DNA of 8,930 bases from Deltaproteobacteria bacterium (GTDB lineage Bacteria > Myxococcota > B64-G9), in NCBI GenBank assembly GCA_030591745.1, contig JAUVAM010000099.1, positions 1 to 8,930 of the forward strand, read 5' to 3'. The position numbers and the translations under genes were made by a program. How positions within the stretch are numbered: position 1 is the stretch's first letter; each line of letters begins with the position of its first letter. Shown here piece by piece: positions 1 to 5,127 of the stretch. The notes under the pieces were generated by a model that was given only the letters and a program-made list of their open reading frames with translations, was not told the DNA's origin and made no database searches.

Positions 1-732
1 AAGAACACCTGGATCAGCTTGCGCTTTCGTGGTTTTCGTTTTCGTCGGGACGTTTTGCAGGACATCCTCCGGGTCGGCCTGCCTTCCTCGGTGCAGCACA
101 CGGCCATGGCTGTGATGATGATGTTGCTCAACGCCATGCTGGTCCTGGTAGGGGGTACCGACGCGGTGGCGGTTTTCACAACGGGCTGGCGCGTAATCAT
201 GATCGCGACCCTGCCTGTCATGGGCCTGACCACGGCCCTGGTGGCTGTCAGTGGGGCGGCTACCGGCATGGGGGATCCGGATCGCTTGGATAAGGCTTAT
301 ATGTATGCCATCAAGCTGGGCGTTTCGTTGGAGATTTTGAGCCTGCTGGCTTTGCAGTGGCTGGCTGAGCCCATCGCCGCCTTCTTCACTTCATCGCCGG
401 AAAGTCTCCAGATCAGGCCCGACCTGGTGGTCTTCCTGTCCACCGTCAGCTTTTTTCTGCCCGCCGTGCCTTTGGGTATGTGTACTTCGGGCCTGTTCCA
501 GGGCGCGGGCAAGGGCAGCTATGCCTTGATCGTCACCCTGATCCGAACCTTGCTGTTGGCGGTTCCTGCTGTCTACCTGATCGGCGTGCTGTGGTTTGGT
601 GATATGCAGGGCATTTGTTTGGGTTTGGTGATCGCCAACTTGACGGGGGGCAGCATCGGCTTCATCTGGGCTCGCCTCTTCATCCGCGGCCTGAAGACCG
701 ATGCGGCTCGAGTTGACAAATTGCCTGAATAA
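1..732 (+). CDS. MATE-family efflux transporter, C-terminal half (5' end outside window)
   Basis: The frame is open from base 1 to the TAA at 730-732, so this is the last 243 codons of a longer gene; MATE proteins are usually about 450 residues. Family knowledge: MATE transporters are inner-membrane antiporters that export cationic drugs or metabolites using a Na+ or H+ gradient. Seen: a basic stretch (RFRGFRFRR) followed by GLPSSVQHTAM, which resembles the start of the second six-helix bundle; then several hydrophobic helices; a small-residue/Gly motif VSGAATGMGDPDRLDKAY typical of the segment after TM8; and GMCTSGLFQGAGKGSY, like the conserved Q-G-x-G-K region in later helices. The product ends in a short charged tail. 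The next gene starts 16 nt downstream, so the two are probably co-transcribed. Substrate cannot be inferred. The family call is fairly secure; a related MOP-superfamily flippase is the main alternative. Confidence 0.85.
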   Translation, partial: KNTWISLRFRGFRFRRDVLQDILRVGLPSSVQHTAMAVMMMLLNAMLVLVGGTDAVAVFTTGWRVIMIATLPVMGLTTALVAVSGAATGMGDPDRLDKAYMYAIKLGVSLEILSLLALQWLAEPIAAFFTSSPESLQIRPDLVVFLSTVSFFLPAVPLGMCTSGLFQGAGKGSYALIVTLIRTLLLAVPAVYLIGVLWFGDMQGICLGLVIANLTGGSIGFIWARLFIRGLKTDAARVDKLPE

Positions 733-748
733 CCTATACAAATTCATC

Positions 749-1849
749 ATGTCCCTACTCAAATCCCGTTCTTTGCGCTTGGCTGCATTTGCCAGGGTCG
801 TGGCTTTTTCGATGGCCTTGTTGATGCCCTTGACCCTGCTCCAGGTCGGCTGCGCCTCTATTCAGTTCAACTCCAGGTACACCTCGGACATTCGGCACGA
901 TCCACTGCCCCTCAAGGCTTCGGTCAACGTGGTCTTGACTCCTGAATTGCGCAAGGAATGGGAAGATAGAAAAGGGCCCATCGAATCCATTCGCCAGTCC
1001 TTCCAGGATGCCCTGAAGGCCGACCTGTTGGAAAACGGCCCCTTTACCCCCAACACGGCCGCCCCGGAGGCCCGACTGGTCATCAAGTTGAAGGAGGTCA
1101 AATTTGCCGACACCAAGTTGTGGATCATGATGTGGTTCTTGGCACCCCTTTGGCTCTTCGCCGTGCCCATGACCAAACTCTCACTCCACATCCATGCCGA
1201 GTTGGAGATGAAGACAGCTGCTTCGGGAGATGTCCTCTATTTCAGCGATCAGGCGGCCGACTGCAGCATGTTCCAGGGGGTGTATTATGGGCATAAAAAT
1301 CTGAGCTTCGGTTGCGCTGTCAAAAAGATCACAGAGCGCATGCGGGACCAGATGTCCATGGATCGGGCCGACATCATGGCCAAGGTGGACCGCATGCGGC
1401 CTTCGCCGGTCGCCAAACCCGTGGTGGCTGAGGGCGATCGCCCCATCGCCGTGGTTTTTCAGATCCAGGACATGTCGGGCAAGTTCGAAGAAAACTTGGT
1501 GGCGCAGTTGACCGAGTACTTGAGCGCTCAGGTGGGCCAAAAATTGAGGTACAAGGTGGCCCCGCGGGAGCAACTGCGAGATCGACTTGGTGCTGCCAAG
1601 AAGGAAAGTTACAAGCAATGCTATGATCGCAGCTGTCAGATCGAGATGGGTAAGGCTTTGGCTGCCAACAAGACCGTGTCCACTAGCTTGATCCGCATCG
1701 GCTCCAATTGTGTGTTCAACGCCACCGTCATGGACCTGAAGACCGAGGCCGCTGAACTATCGGCCTCTTTTACGGGCAAATGCGATGAGGATTCCTTGTT
1801 GGTGAGCTTGGATAAGGTGGTCAAGGTTCTGGCGAGGGGAGTTAAATAA
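749..1849 (+). CDS. Predicted lipoprotein with a Myxococcota-type Cys-rich C-terminal domain
   Basis: 366 residues from ATG 749. An in-frame ATG at 701 would overlap the MATE gene and add 16 residues ahead of a good signal sequence, so I prefer 749; neither start has a clear Shine-Dalgarno. The N-terminus (K5, R7, R10, then a long hydrophobic run) ends at LQVGC-A-S with C35. This is an imperfect lipobox, so lipidation is likely but not certain. Residues about 50-215 form one domain with an internal hydrophobic stretch at 124-141 (WIMMWFLAPLWLF). A linker then leads to residues about 230-366: an alternating strand (RPIAVVFQIQDM), YKVAPREQLRDRLGAAKKES, then CYDRSCQIEMGKALAANK with C291 and C296, and later C321 and C345. 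That layout resembles the TolB-N/CsgG-like modules common in Myxococcota lipoproteins; this is from memory, not a search. Function unknown. It ends at the 1854-1876 terminator. Confidence 0.8.
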   Translation: MSLLKSRSLRLAAFARVVAFSMALLMPLTLLQVGCASIQFNSRYTSDIRHDPLPLKASVNVVLTPELRKEWEDRKGPIESIRQSFQDALKADLLENGPFTPNTAAPEARLVIKLKEVKFADTKLWIMMWFLAPLWLFAVPMTKLSLHIHAELEMKTAASGDVLYFSDQAADCSMFQGVYYGHKNLSFGCAVKKITERMRDQMSMDRADIMAKVDRMRPSPVAKPVVAEGDRPIAVVFQIQDMSGKFEENLVAQLTEYLSAQVGQKLRYKVAPREQLRDRLGAAKKESYKQCYDRSCQIEMGKALAANKTVSTSLIRIGSNCVFNATVMDLKTEAAELSASFTGKCDEDSLLVSLDKVVKVLARGVK

Positions 1850-1853
1850 AAAA

Positions 1854-1876
1854 AAGCCAGGCACAAGGCCTGGCTT
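1854..1876. terminator. Bidirectional Rho-independent terminator
   Basis: A perfect 9-bp stem (AAGCCAGGC at 1854-1862 and GCCTGGCTT at 1868-1876) closes a 5-nt loop. On the + strand it is followed by a T-rich tract that includes nine T residues in a row near 1884-1892. On the - strand the stem is followed by an eight-T run, the complement of the A-run at 1848-1855. It therefore serves both the lipoprotein gene ending at 1849 (+) and the cold-shock gene ending at 1903 (-), which converge here. Confidence 0.9.
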
Positions 1877-1902
1877 CTTCTTATTTTTTTTTGATTCAGA
1901 TT

Positions 1903-2103
1903 TTACTGAATTTTGACGTTCTGAGCTTGCAGGCCCTTGGGACCCTGGGTGACTTCGAATTCAACCGCGTCGCCCTCTTTCAGGCTCTTGAAGCCGTCGC
2001 CCGTGATGGCCGAGAAATGCACGAAGACATCTTCGCCGCCATCTTGCTCGATGAAGCCAAACCCCTTGGAATCGTTAAACCATTTTACGCGTCCGTTTGC
2101 CAC
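1903..2103 (-). CDS. CspA-family cold-shock protein (nucleic-acid chaperone)
   Basis: 66 residues, the usual length of a single cold-shock domain. Family knowledge: these small OB-fold proteins bind single-stranded RNA/DNA in the cytoplasm and melt secondary structure, at low temperature or constitutively. Seen: the start [19 protein letters not shown] with RNP1 (KGFGFI, residues 13-18), RNP2 (VFVHF, 26-30), and the C-terminal [12 protein letters not shown] strand. The start is GTG at 2103-2101: it gives the canonical M-A-N-G-R-V-K-W beginning and lies 7 nt after GAGGAG. A longer ATG reading from 2148 would add 15 residues absent from the family. Convergent with the gene ending at 1849, sharing its terminator. 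No paralogue number is assigned because such genomes usually encode several. Confidence 0.95.
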   Translation of the reverse strand: MANGRVKWFNDSKGFGFIEQDGGEDVFVHFSAITGDGFKSLKEGDAVEFEVTQGPKGLQAQNVKIQ

Positions 2104-2261
2104 AATTCTACTCCTCATTCTCACGCCGCTGCGAACTCCGAAAACCATTCCCGGTTGTCACAACAGCAAAACAATTTGCCGTTTGATATTCCGTTTTGCC
2201 TCTGTCTCTTATGTTTTTCAGGTTGGTTATCCAGAATAGAGACTCATGGAAGGTCAAACGT
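2104..2261 (-). promoter_or_regulatory. Probable long 5' leader of the cold-shock gene
   Basis: If the promoter proposed at 2268-2296 is correct, transcription would start near 2261 and leave an untranslated leader of roughly 158 nt. Seen inside it: a small hairpin-capable repeat GCAAA-4 nt-TTTGC (2166-2179), a palindrome GTTGT-C-ACAAC (2154-2164), and the Shine-Dalgarno GAGGAG just before the GTG. Family knowledge: cspA-type genes often have leaders of about this size that refold with temperature. Thermosensing here is an inference, because I see no recognisable cold-box. Confidence 0.4.
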
Positions 2262-2267
2262 TGAGCC

Positions 2268-2296
2268 ATCCTCGCAAAGACACAGGCCCATGTCAA
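2268..2296 (-). promoter_or_regulatory. Probable sigma70-type promoter of the cold-shock gene
   Basis: On the - strand there is a perfect TTGACA (2296-2291), a 17-nt spacer, then GAGGAT (2273-2268), which matches the -10 consensus at 3 of 6 positions. Just upstream (about 2297-2337) the - strand is strongly A-rich, like an UP element. A perfect -35 with an A-rich upstream tract fits a strongly expressed gene. The weak -10 keeps confidence moderate. Confidence 0.45.
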
Positions 2297-2351
2297 GAAC
2301 TTTCTTATTTATTTTCCTGTTTTCTTTTTGTCGTTTTCGGGGGGCTTTTTT

Positions 2352-2705
2352 TCAACTTAGCGTCCAAATGCCACCCGAGCCTTCGCAGTTCTCCTGGAAT
2401 GTATCGGCGATGCCGATGTAGTAGTATGTCGCTTTTTCGTATTCGGTCCCCTCCGAATGGGTGCACTTGCCGAGGGCACCGCCTCCGTAGCAAGGCCCCA
2501 GGGAAAAGGTCCCGACATCGGCACAGCTGGTCTGAATCGTCATGGCGTCATAGCCCGAACCGATATACTCGGTGCAGCTTACGCCCATTGCGTCGCATGA
2601 CCCCACGACCAGCGGCTCCCCGCCACCACCGCATGCCGGCCCAATCAAACCCAATCCCGTGGTCAGTGAGAGCGAAAGCAGCCATTTTAAGCAAAATTTG
2701 CTCAT
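2352..2705 (-). CDS. Small cysteine-rich predicted lipoprotein, function unknown
   Basis: 117 residues from ATG 2705, directly behind a very strong purine-rich ribosome site (GAGGAGGAGGAA). The frame extends further upstream, but this start is chosen because the Shine-Dalgarno and signal peptide both point to it. Seen: K3, K8, a hydrophobic core to about residue 22, then GPAC with C25 followed by GGGGE. This is a plausible but non-ideal lipobox. The mature part is short and has six further Cys (37, 44, 61, 72, 81, 107), probably disulfide-paired in the periplasm or on the surface. It is rich in Gly, Tyr and Ser, with YYYIGIADTFQENCEGSGGIW near the end. The closing C-x-G-x-x-G-x-W pattern recalls small secreted Cys-rich proteins of Myxococcota, but I do not recognise a named family. 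It is transcribed divergently from the serine hydrolase, and no terminator is visible after it. Confidence 0.75.
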   Translation of the reverse strand: MSKFCLKWLLSLSLTTGLGLIGPACGGGGEPLVVGSCDAMGVSCTEYIGSGYDAMTIQTSCADVGTFSLGPCYGGGALGKCTHSEGTEYEKATYYYIGIADTFQENCEGSGGIWTLS

Positions 2706-2714
2706 TTCCTCCTC

Positions 2715-2738
2715 CTCGGCATGATCCTCAATGCCGAG
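2715..2738. repeat. Perfect 8-bp inverted repeat in a divergent promoter region
   Basis: CTCGGCAT (2715-2722) and ATGCCGAG (2731-2738) are exact reverse complements around an 8-nt spacer. On the - strand transcript the 3' arm runs directly into the GAGGAGG ribosome site of the Cys-rich lipoprotein. It could act as an operator for a dimeric regulator, or as an RNA hairpin next to the ribosome site. The sequence alone does not decide between these. Confidence 0.6.
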
Positions 2739-2741
2739 TAA

Positions 2742-2752
2742 GATATCATATC
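2742..2752. promoter_or_regulatory. Palindrome GATAT-C-ATATC holding overlapping divergent -10-like hexamers
   Basis: The 11-bp near-palindrome contains TATCAT on the + strand (2744-2749) and TATGAT on the - strand (2750-2745), each 5 of 6 to the -10 consensus. It sits in the middle of the 88-bp spacer between the divergent genes. Neither strand has a convincing -35 at normal spacing; the best on the + strand is ATGATC at 2721-2726, 3 of 6. A shared, possibly activator-dependent divergent promoter is a reasonable inference. Confidence 0.35.
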
Positions 2753-2793
2753 CAGCCGGGCTTGGGTTAGTCTTTCCTGTGGAGGTGTTCCCC

Positions 2794-4239
2794 ATGCGAG
2801 CCCTGTCTCTTTTTCTGAGTCTGTTGTTTTTTTGCGTCCAGCCATCTTGGGCGGCGGAAGGTGCAGAGCATGCCCAGGTGCTCAAGCGCGTCGAGAAACG
2901 GCTGGCGCAGGAACTTGAGGAAAAAGGTTTACCCGGCTTGGTCGTAGGCATTGTTCTTGGGGATGAGTTGGTTTTTGCCAAAGCCCTGGGCTGGGCGGAC
3001 CGTCAGACCAAGCGTCCAGCTCGGGTGAACACCCTTTACCGCATTGGTTCCGTGACCAAGGTTTTTACCGCCAGCCTCCTGGTGAAGTTTCGAGACAGGA
3101 GCCTTCTGCGCCTGGATGATCCCCTGGCGGATTTTTTGCCTGGTTCCATCCCTGTGCCCACGAACGCGAAAGGTGCCGCCGAGATCACGCTGCGACATTT
3201 GCTGACCCATAGCTCGGGGCTGCCGCCCATGCCCGTTAACCTCAAGCGCGCCACCCCGGAGCAGCCTTTTGGTGCCACGACTCGGAAGGAGTTGATGGCC
3301 GGCCTGAAGCAGACCCGTCTGGTCACCCCGGTGGGCGCGGTCTACGCGTACTCCAATCTGGGTTTTTCCTTGTTGGGTCTTGTCGTCGAAAAAGTGGGGC
3401 GTGCGCCCTACGCTGCACTGCTCGAAGAGCACCTGCTTGGGCCTCTTGGCATGAAACGTACGGGGATTGACCTCGATGCTGAACTCAGGAAGGACCTGGC
3501 CACCCCCTATGCCGCTCGGGACACTTCACGGGTGGTGCCCGACTGGAAGCTCGGTGCGGCTGCGCCCGCTGGTGGCATCGCCTCGGATTTGGGCGACATG
3601 GCGCGTTTTATCTCATGGCAGTTTTCGGCTGGTTCCGATCACAACAAAGTCATCAAGGGGGCAAGTTTAGGCGAGATGCATCGCCCCCAGCGTTTGACCG
3701 GATCTTGGCGGGGTGCCATCGGTCTGGGATGGCAGGTCTCGCCATCCCAGGCCGGCGGGGATGTGGTTTGGCACAATGGGGGCATGCAGGGCTTCCGCAG
3801 CTGGGTGGGTTTTGTCGCATCCGACAAAGTGGGGGTGATTGTGTTGAGCAATTGCGGTAAGTCGGTCGACGAACTGGGTCGCTGGTTGCTGGATGAAGCG
3901 GTCAGCGGCTTCGGCACCAAGGAAGATTCTTTGGCGGACCCCGTCGTTTTGGGGGTGGCCAAGCGTTTGGTCGGGAAGATGGCGGCTCCCCCAGGCGACG
4001 ATCTTCAGGAGATGTTTCATCCGGGCTTTCTCAAAGCGGTGCCAGCCGAAAAGATTAAGGCTATTTTCTCTTCTTTGCATGGTTCCCACGGCGCTTGCCG
4101 GATCAGAGACTCGCGGCCAGGCAAGGTGCCGCGCAGCCTGAAGGTCAATTTAAGCTGTGAAGGCGGGAAAACCTTGCGTCTGGCGCTTCAGGTCGACGGC
4201 AGCGCCGAGGCCAGGATCGTCTTCATGAAGCTGAATTGA
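2794..4239 (+). CDS. Exported serine hydrolase, class C beta-lactamase / D-Ala-D-Ala peptidase family, with extra C-terminal domain
   Basis: 481 residues from ATG 2794, 7 nt after GGAGGT. The frame is open from 2731, but the signal peptide begins at this Met. Signal peptide is about residues 1-20 (MRALSL..., ending PSWA), so the protein is periplasmic or secreted. Catalytic motifs of the penicillin-recognising fold are all present: S86-V-T-K89 (nucleophile and Lys), Y186-S-N188, and H327-N-G-G330 in the KTG-like position. LRHLLTHSSGLP (133-144) is also typical of the family. Members include D,D-peptidases, esterases and AmpC-like enzymes; the HNGG form and overall sequence favour a peptidase/esterase-type enzyme over a dedicated beta-lactamase. 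After about residue 400 comes an extra domain (FHPGFLKAVPAEKIKAIFSSL) with C435 and C455, which resembles from memory the NTF2-like domain found with LpqF/ORF12-type hydrolases. Divergent from the Cys-rich lipoprotein. Substrate unknown. Confidence 0.9.
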   Translation: MRALSLFLSLLFFCVQPSWAAEGAEHAQVLKRVEKRLAQELEEKGLPGLVVGIVLGDELVFAKALGWADRQTKRPARVNTLYRIGSVTKVFTASLLVKFRDRSLLRLDDPLADFLPGSIPVPTNAKGAAEITLRHLLTHSSGLPPMPVNLKRATPEQPFGATTRKELMAGLKQTRLVTPVGAVYAYSNLGFSLLGLVVEKVGRAPYAALLEEHLLGPLGMKRTGIDLDAELRKDLATPYAARDTSRVVPDWKLGAAAPAGGIASDLGDMARFISWQFSAGSDHNKVIKGASLGEMHRPQRLTGSWRGAIGLGWQVSPSQAGGDVVWHNGGMQGFRSWVGFVASDKVGVIVLSNCGKSVDELGRWLLDEAVSGFGTKEDSLADPVVLGVAKRLVGKMAAPPGDDLQEMFHPGFLKAVPAEKIKAIFSSLHGSHGACRIRDSRPGKVPRSLKVNLSCEGGKTLRLALQVDGSAEARIVFMKLN

Positions 4240-4256
4240 GCGTATCCTGGGGCAGA

Positions 4257-4296
4257 GCAACAGTAGATGCAACAGGCGCAACATTTCAGGCAACAG
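4257..4296. repeat. Four GCAACA repeats in an intergenic spacer
   Basis: GCAACA occurs at 4257, 4269, 4278 and 4290 (step sizes 12, 9 and 12), three of them extended to GCAACAG. The rest of the 164-bp spacer between the serine hydrolase and the thioredoxin-like gene (4240-4403) shows no clear terminator hairpin and no good -35/-10 pair; a TTTAAT at 4365-4370 is the best -10-like hexamer. The repeat may be a binding-site cluster or chance. Confidence 0.4.
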
Positions 4297-4403
4297 TTGG
4301 TCTTTGGCTCTTCCTTTATTTTACAGTGGCTTACGGTTTTTGGGGATGGCACGCTTTCTGCTGTTTTAATTCGCAGGTTTGAATTCTCATCCAAGGAGCG
4401 TAC

Positions 4404-4802
4404 ATGAGCGGCTGGGCAATTTTCGGAATCGTGATTGGAAGCATCGTGGCCTTGTTTGTGGGCATGAGGCTTTTGATGGTTTACAAAATCAAAAAGCTCA
4501 AGGGCAAACGCGCGCCGGATTTGGGCGGTAAAATGGGCAAGTCGGTGCGCAAGGGCCAGCCAACCCTGTTTTACTTCTACAGCCCGCAATGCGGTGCCTG
4601 CAAAACCATGACGCCGGTCATCAAGGGCATGAAGGGGGTGGGCAAGAACGTCTTCGCCGTGGACATTTCCCAGGACATGGGTACGGCCAGGCTCTTCGGC
4701 ATCATGGCCACCCCCACCACCGTGCAGGTGAACAAGGGCATCATCCAGGATGTGTTCATAGGCCCCCGGCCGAAAGAGGCCCTGGAGCAGTTGGTGGCTT
4801 GA
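4404..4802 (+). CDS. Membrane-anchored thioredoxin-like protein with CGAC active site
   Basis: 132 residues; AAGGAG lies 5 nt before the ATG. Seen: one transmembrane helix (about residues 4-27), a highly basic stretch (K28, K30, K31, K33, K35, R36), then a thioredoxin fold with strand TLFYFYSP, active site C63-G-A-C66, VFAVDIS (83-89), and the cis-proline loop ATP104T followed by VQVNKGIIQDVFIG. Family knowledge: thioredoxin-fold proteins exchange thiols and disulfides; CGAC differs from the CGPC of housekeeping thioredoxin. Positive charge lies after the helix with none before it, which by the positive-inside rule predicts the catalytic domain in the cytoplasm. The neighbouring products are exported and Cys-rich, so a link to disulfide handling is tempting, but the predicted topology argues against direct action. 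A probable promoter inside the following gap suggests the downstream operon can be expressed separately. Confidence 0.88.
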   Translation: MSGWAIFGIVIGSIVALFVGMRLLMVYKIKKLKGKRAPDLGGKMGKSVRKGQPTLFYFYSPQCGACKTMTPVIKGMKGVGKNVFAVDISQDMGTARLFGIMATPTTVQVNKGIIQDVFIGPRPKEALEQLVA

Positions 4803-4809
4803 GCTTCGG

Positions 4810-4839
4810 TGGACCTTCAGAGTGTCTTTGTGGTAAAAT
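4810..4839 (+). promoter_or_regulatory. Probable extended -10 promoter for the five-gene envelope operon
   Basis: TGGACC (4810-4815, 4 of 6 to TTGACA), an 18-nt spacer, then TAAAAT (4834-4839, 5 of 6 to TATAAT) preceded by TGG, which supplies the TGn of an extended -10. Transcription would start near 4846, just ahead of the GGAGGT ribosome site at 4851-4856, leaving a leader of only about 15 nt. Confidence 0.5.
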
Positions 4840-4860
4840 GGATACTCTTTGGAGGTAAAC

Positions 4861-5127
4861 ATGCGCAAATTATGGATTTTGTTGGTGGCGGTGGCTTTGT
4901 TGTTGGCGAGTACGGTGGTGCTGGCTCAACAGGAAGACCCGGAGGATCTGAATGGCGTCTATCAGAAGGTGACTCGATATGACGTTGAAGGAGACGTAAT
5001 CGAGGGGGATATCTGGAATCCGAGGGTCGCGCGGATCGATAGCTTGAGAGATCGGCGCTCGACCAACCTCGTGCGTTTCCGGGAGAATTTCCGAAGCAAG
5101 GTTTTGGCTTCCGCCAAAAAACTCTGA
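4861..5127 (+). CDS. Small exported protein, first gene of the envelope operon
   Basis: 88 residues. The start is ATG 4861, 4 nt after GGAGGT, rather than the in-frame ATG at 4849, which lies upstream of the Shine-Dalgarno. Signal peptide is about residues 1-22 (MRKLWILL..., ending VVLA), with cleavage before QQEDPEDL. The mature protein is about 66 residues, has no Cys, an acidic first part (YDVEGDVIEGDIWNP) and a basic end (RFRENFRSKVLASAKKL). The layout of a YQKVT..D.EG.. strand, a P, then R-rich NLVRFRENF resembles small exported proteins I associate with AgmX-type genes in Myxococcota; this is an impression from memory. Its TGA shares a base with the next ATG (TGATG, 5125-5129), so translation is probably coupled to the AgmX/PglI-tail protein, which suggests the two act together. 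Confidence 0.8.
   Translation: MRKLWILLVAVALLLASTVVLAQQEDPEDLNGVYQKVTRYDVEGDVIEGDIWNPRVARIDSLRDRRSTNLVRFRENFRSKVLASAKKL

Noticed and set aside
701..748. Upstream ATG extending the lipoprotein into the MATE gene
   Set aside because: It adds 16 residues ahead of a normal signal peptide and overlaps the upstream gene by 32 nt; ATG 749 gives a standard export signal.
2104..2148. ATG 2148 as start of the cold-shock protein
   Set aside because: It would add 15 Arg-rich residues not seen in the family. The GTG at 2103 has an ideally placed GAGGAG and yields the canonical N-terminus.
1891..2421. 176-codon + strand frame over the cold-shock gene
   Set aside because: It is antisense to an unmistakable cold-shock domain and begins inside the terminator region.
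2246..2770. 174-codon + strand frame, Arg/Ser/Pro-rich
   Set aside because: It is antisense to the Cys-rich lipoprotein, with biased composition and no ribosome site.
2706..2981. N-terminal extension of the Cys-rich lipoprotein to 2981
   Set aside because: That part is antisense to the signal peptide and start of the serine hydrolase and is low-complexity. The strong ribosome site and signal peptide both point to ATG 2705.
4188..4868. Long open frame on the - strand opposite the thioredoxin-like gene
   Set aside because: It lies antisense to a gene with clear motifs and a Shine-Dalgarno. Its own translation shows no domain and no ribosome site, apart from the odd Cys-pair stretch reported separately.
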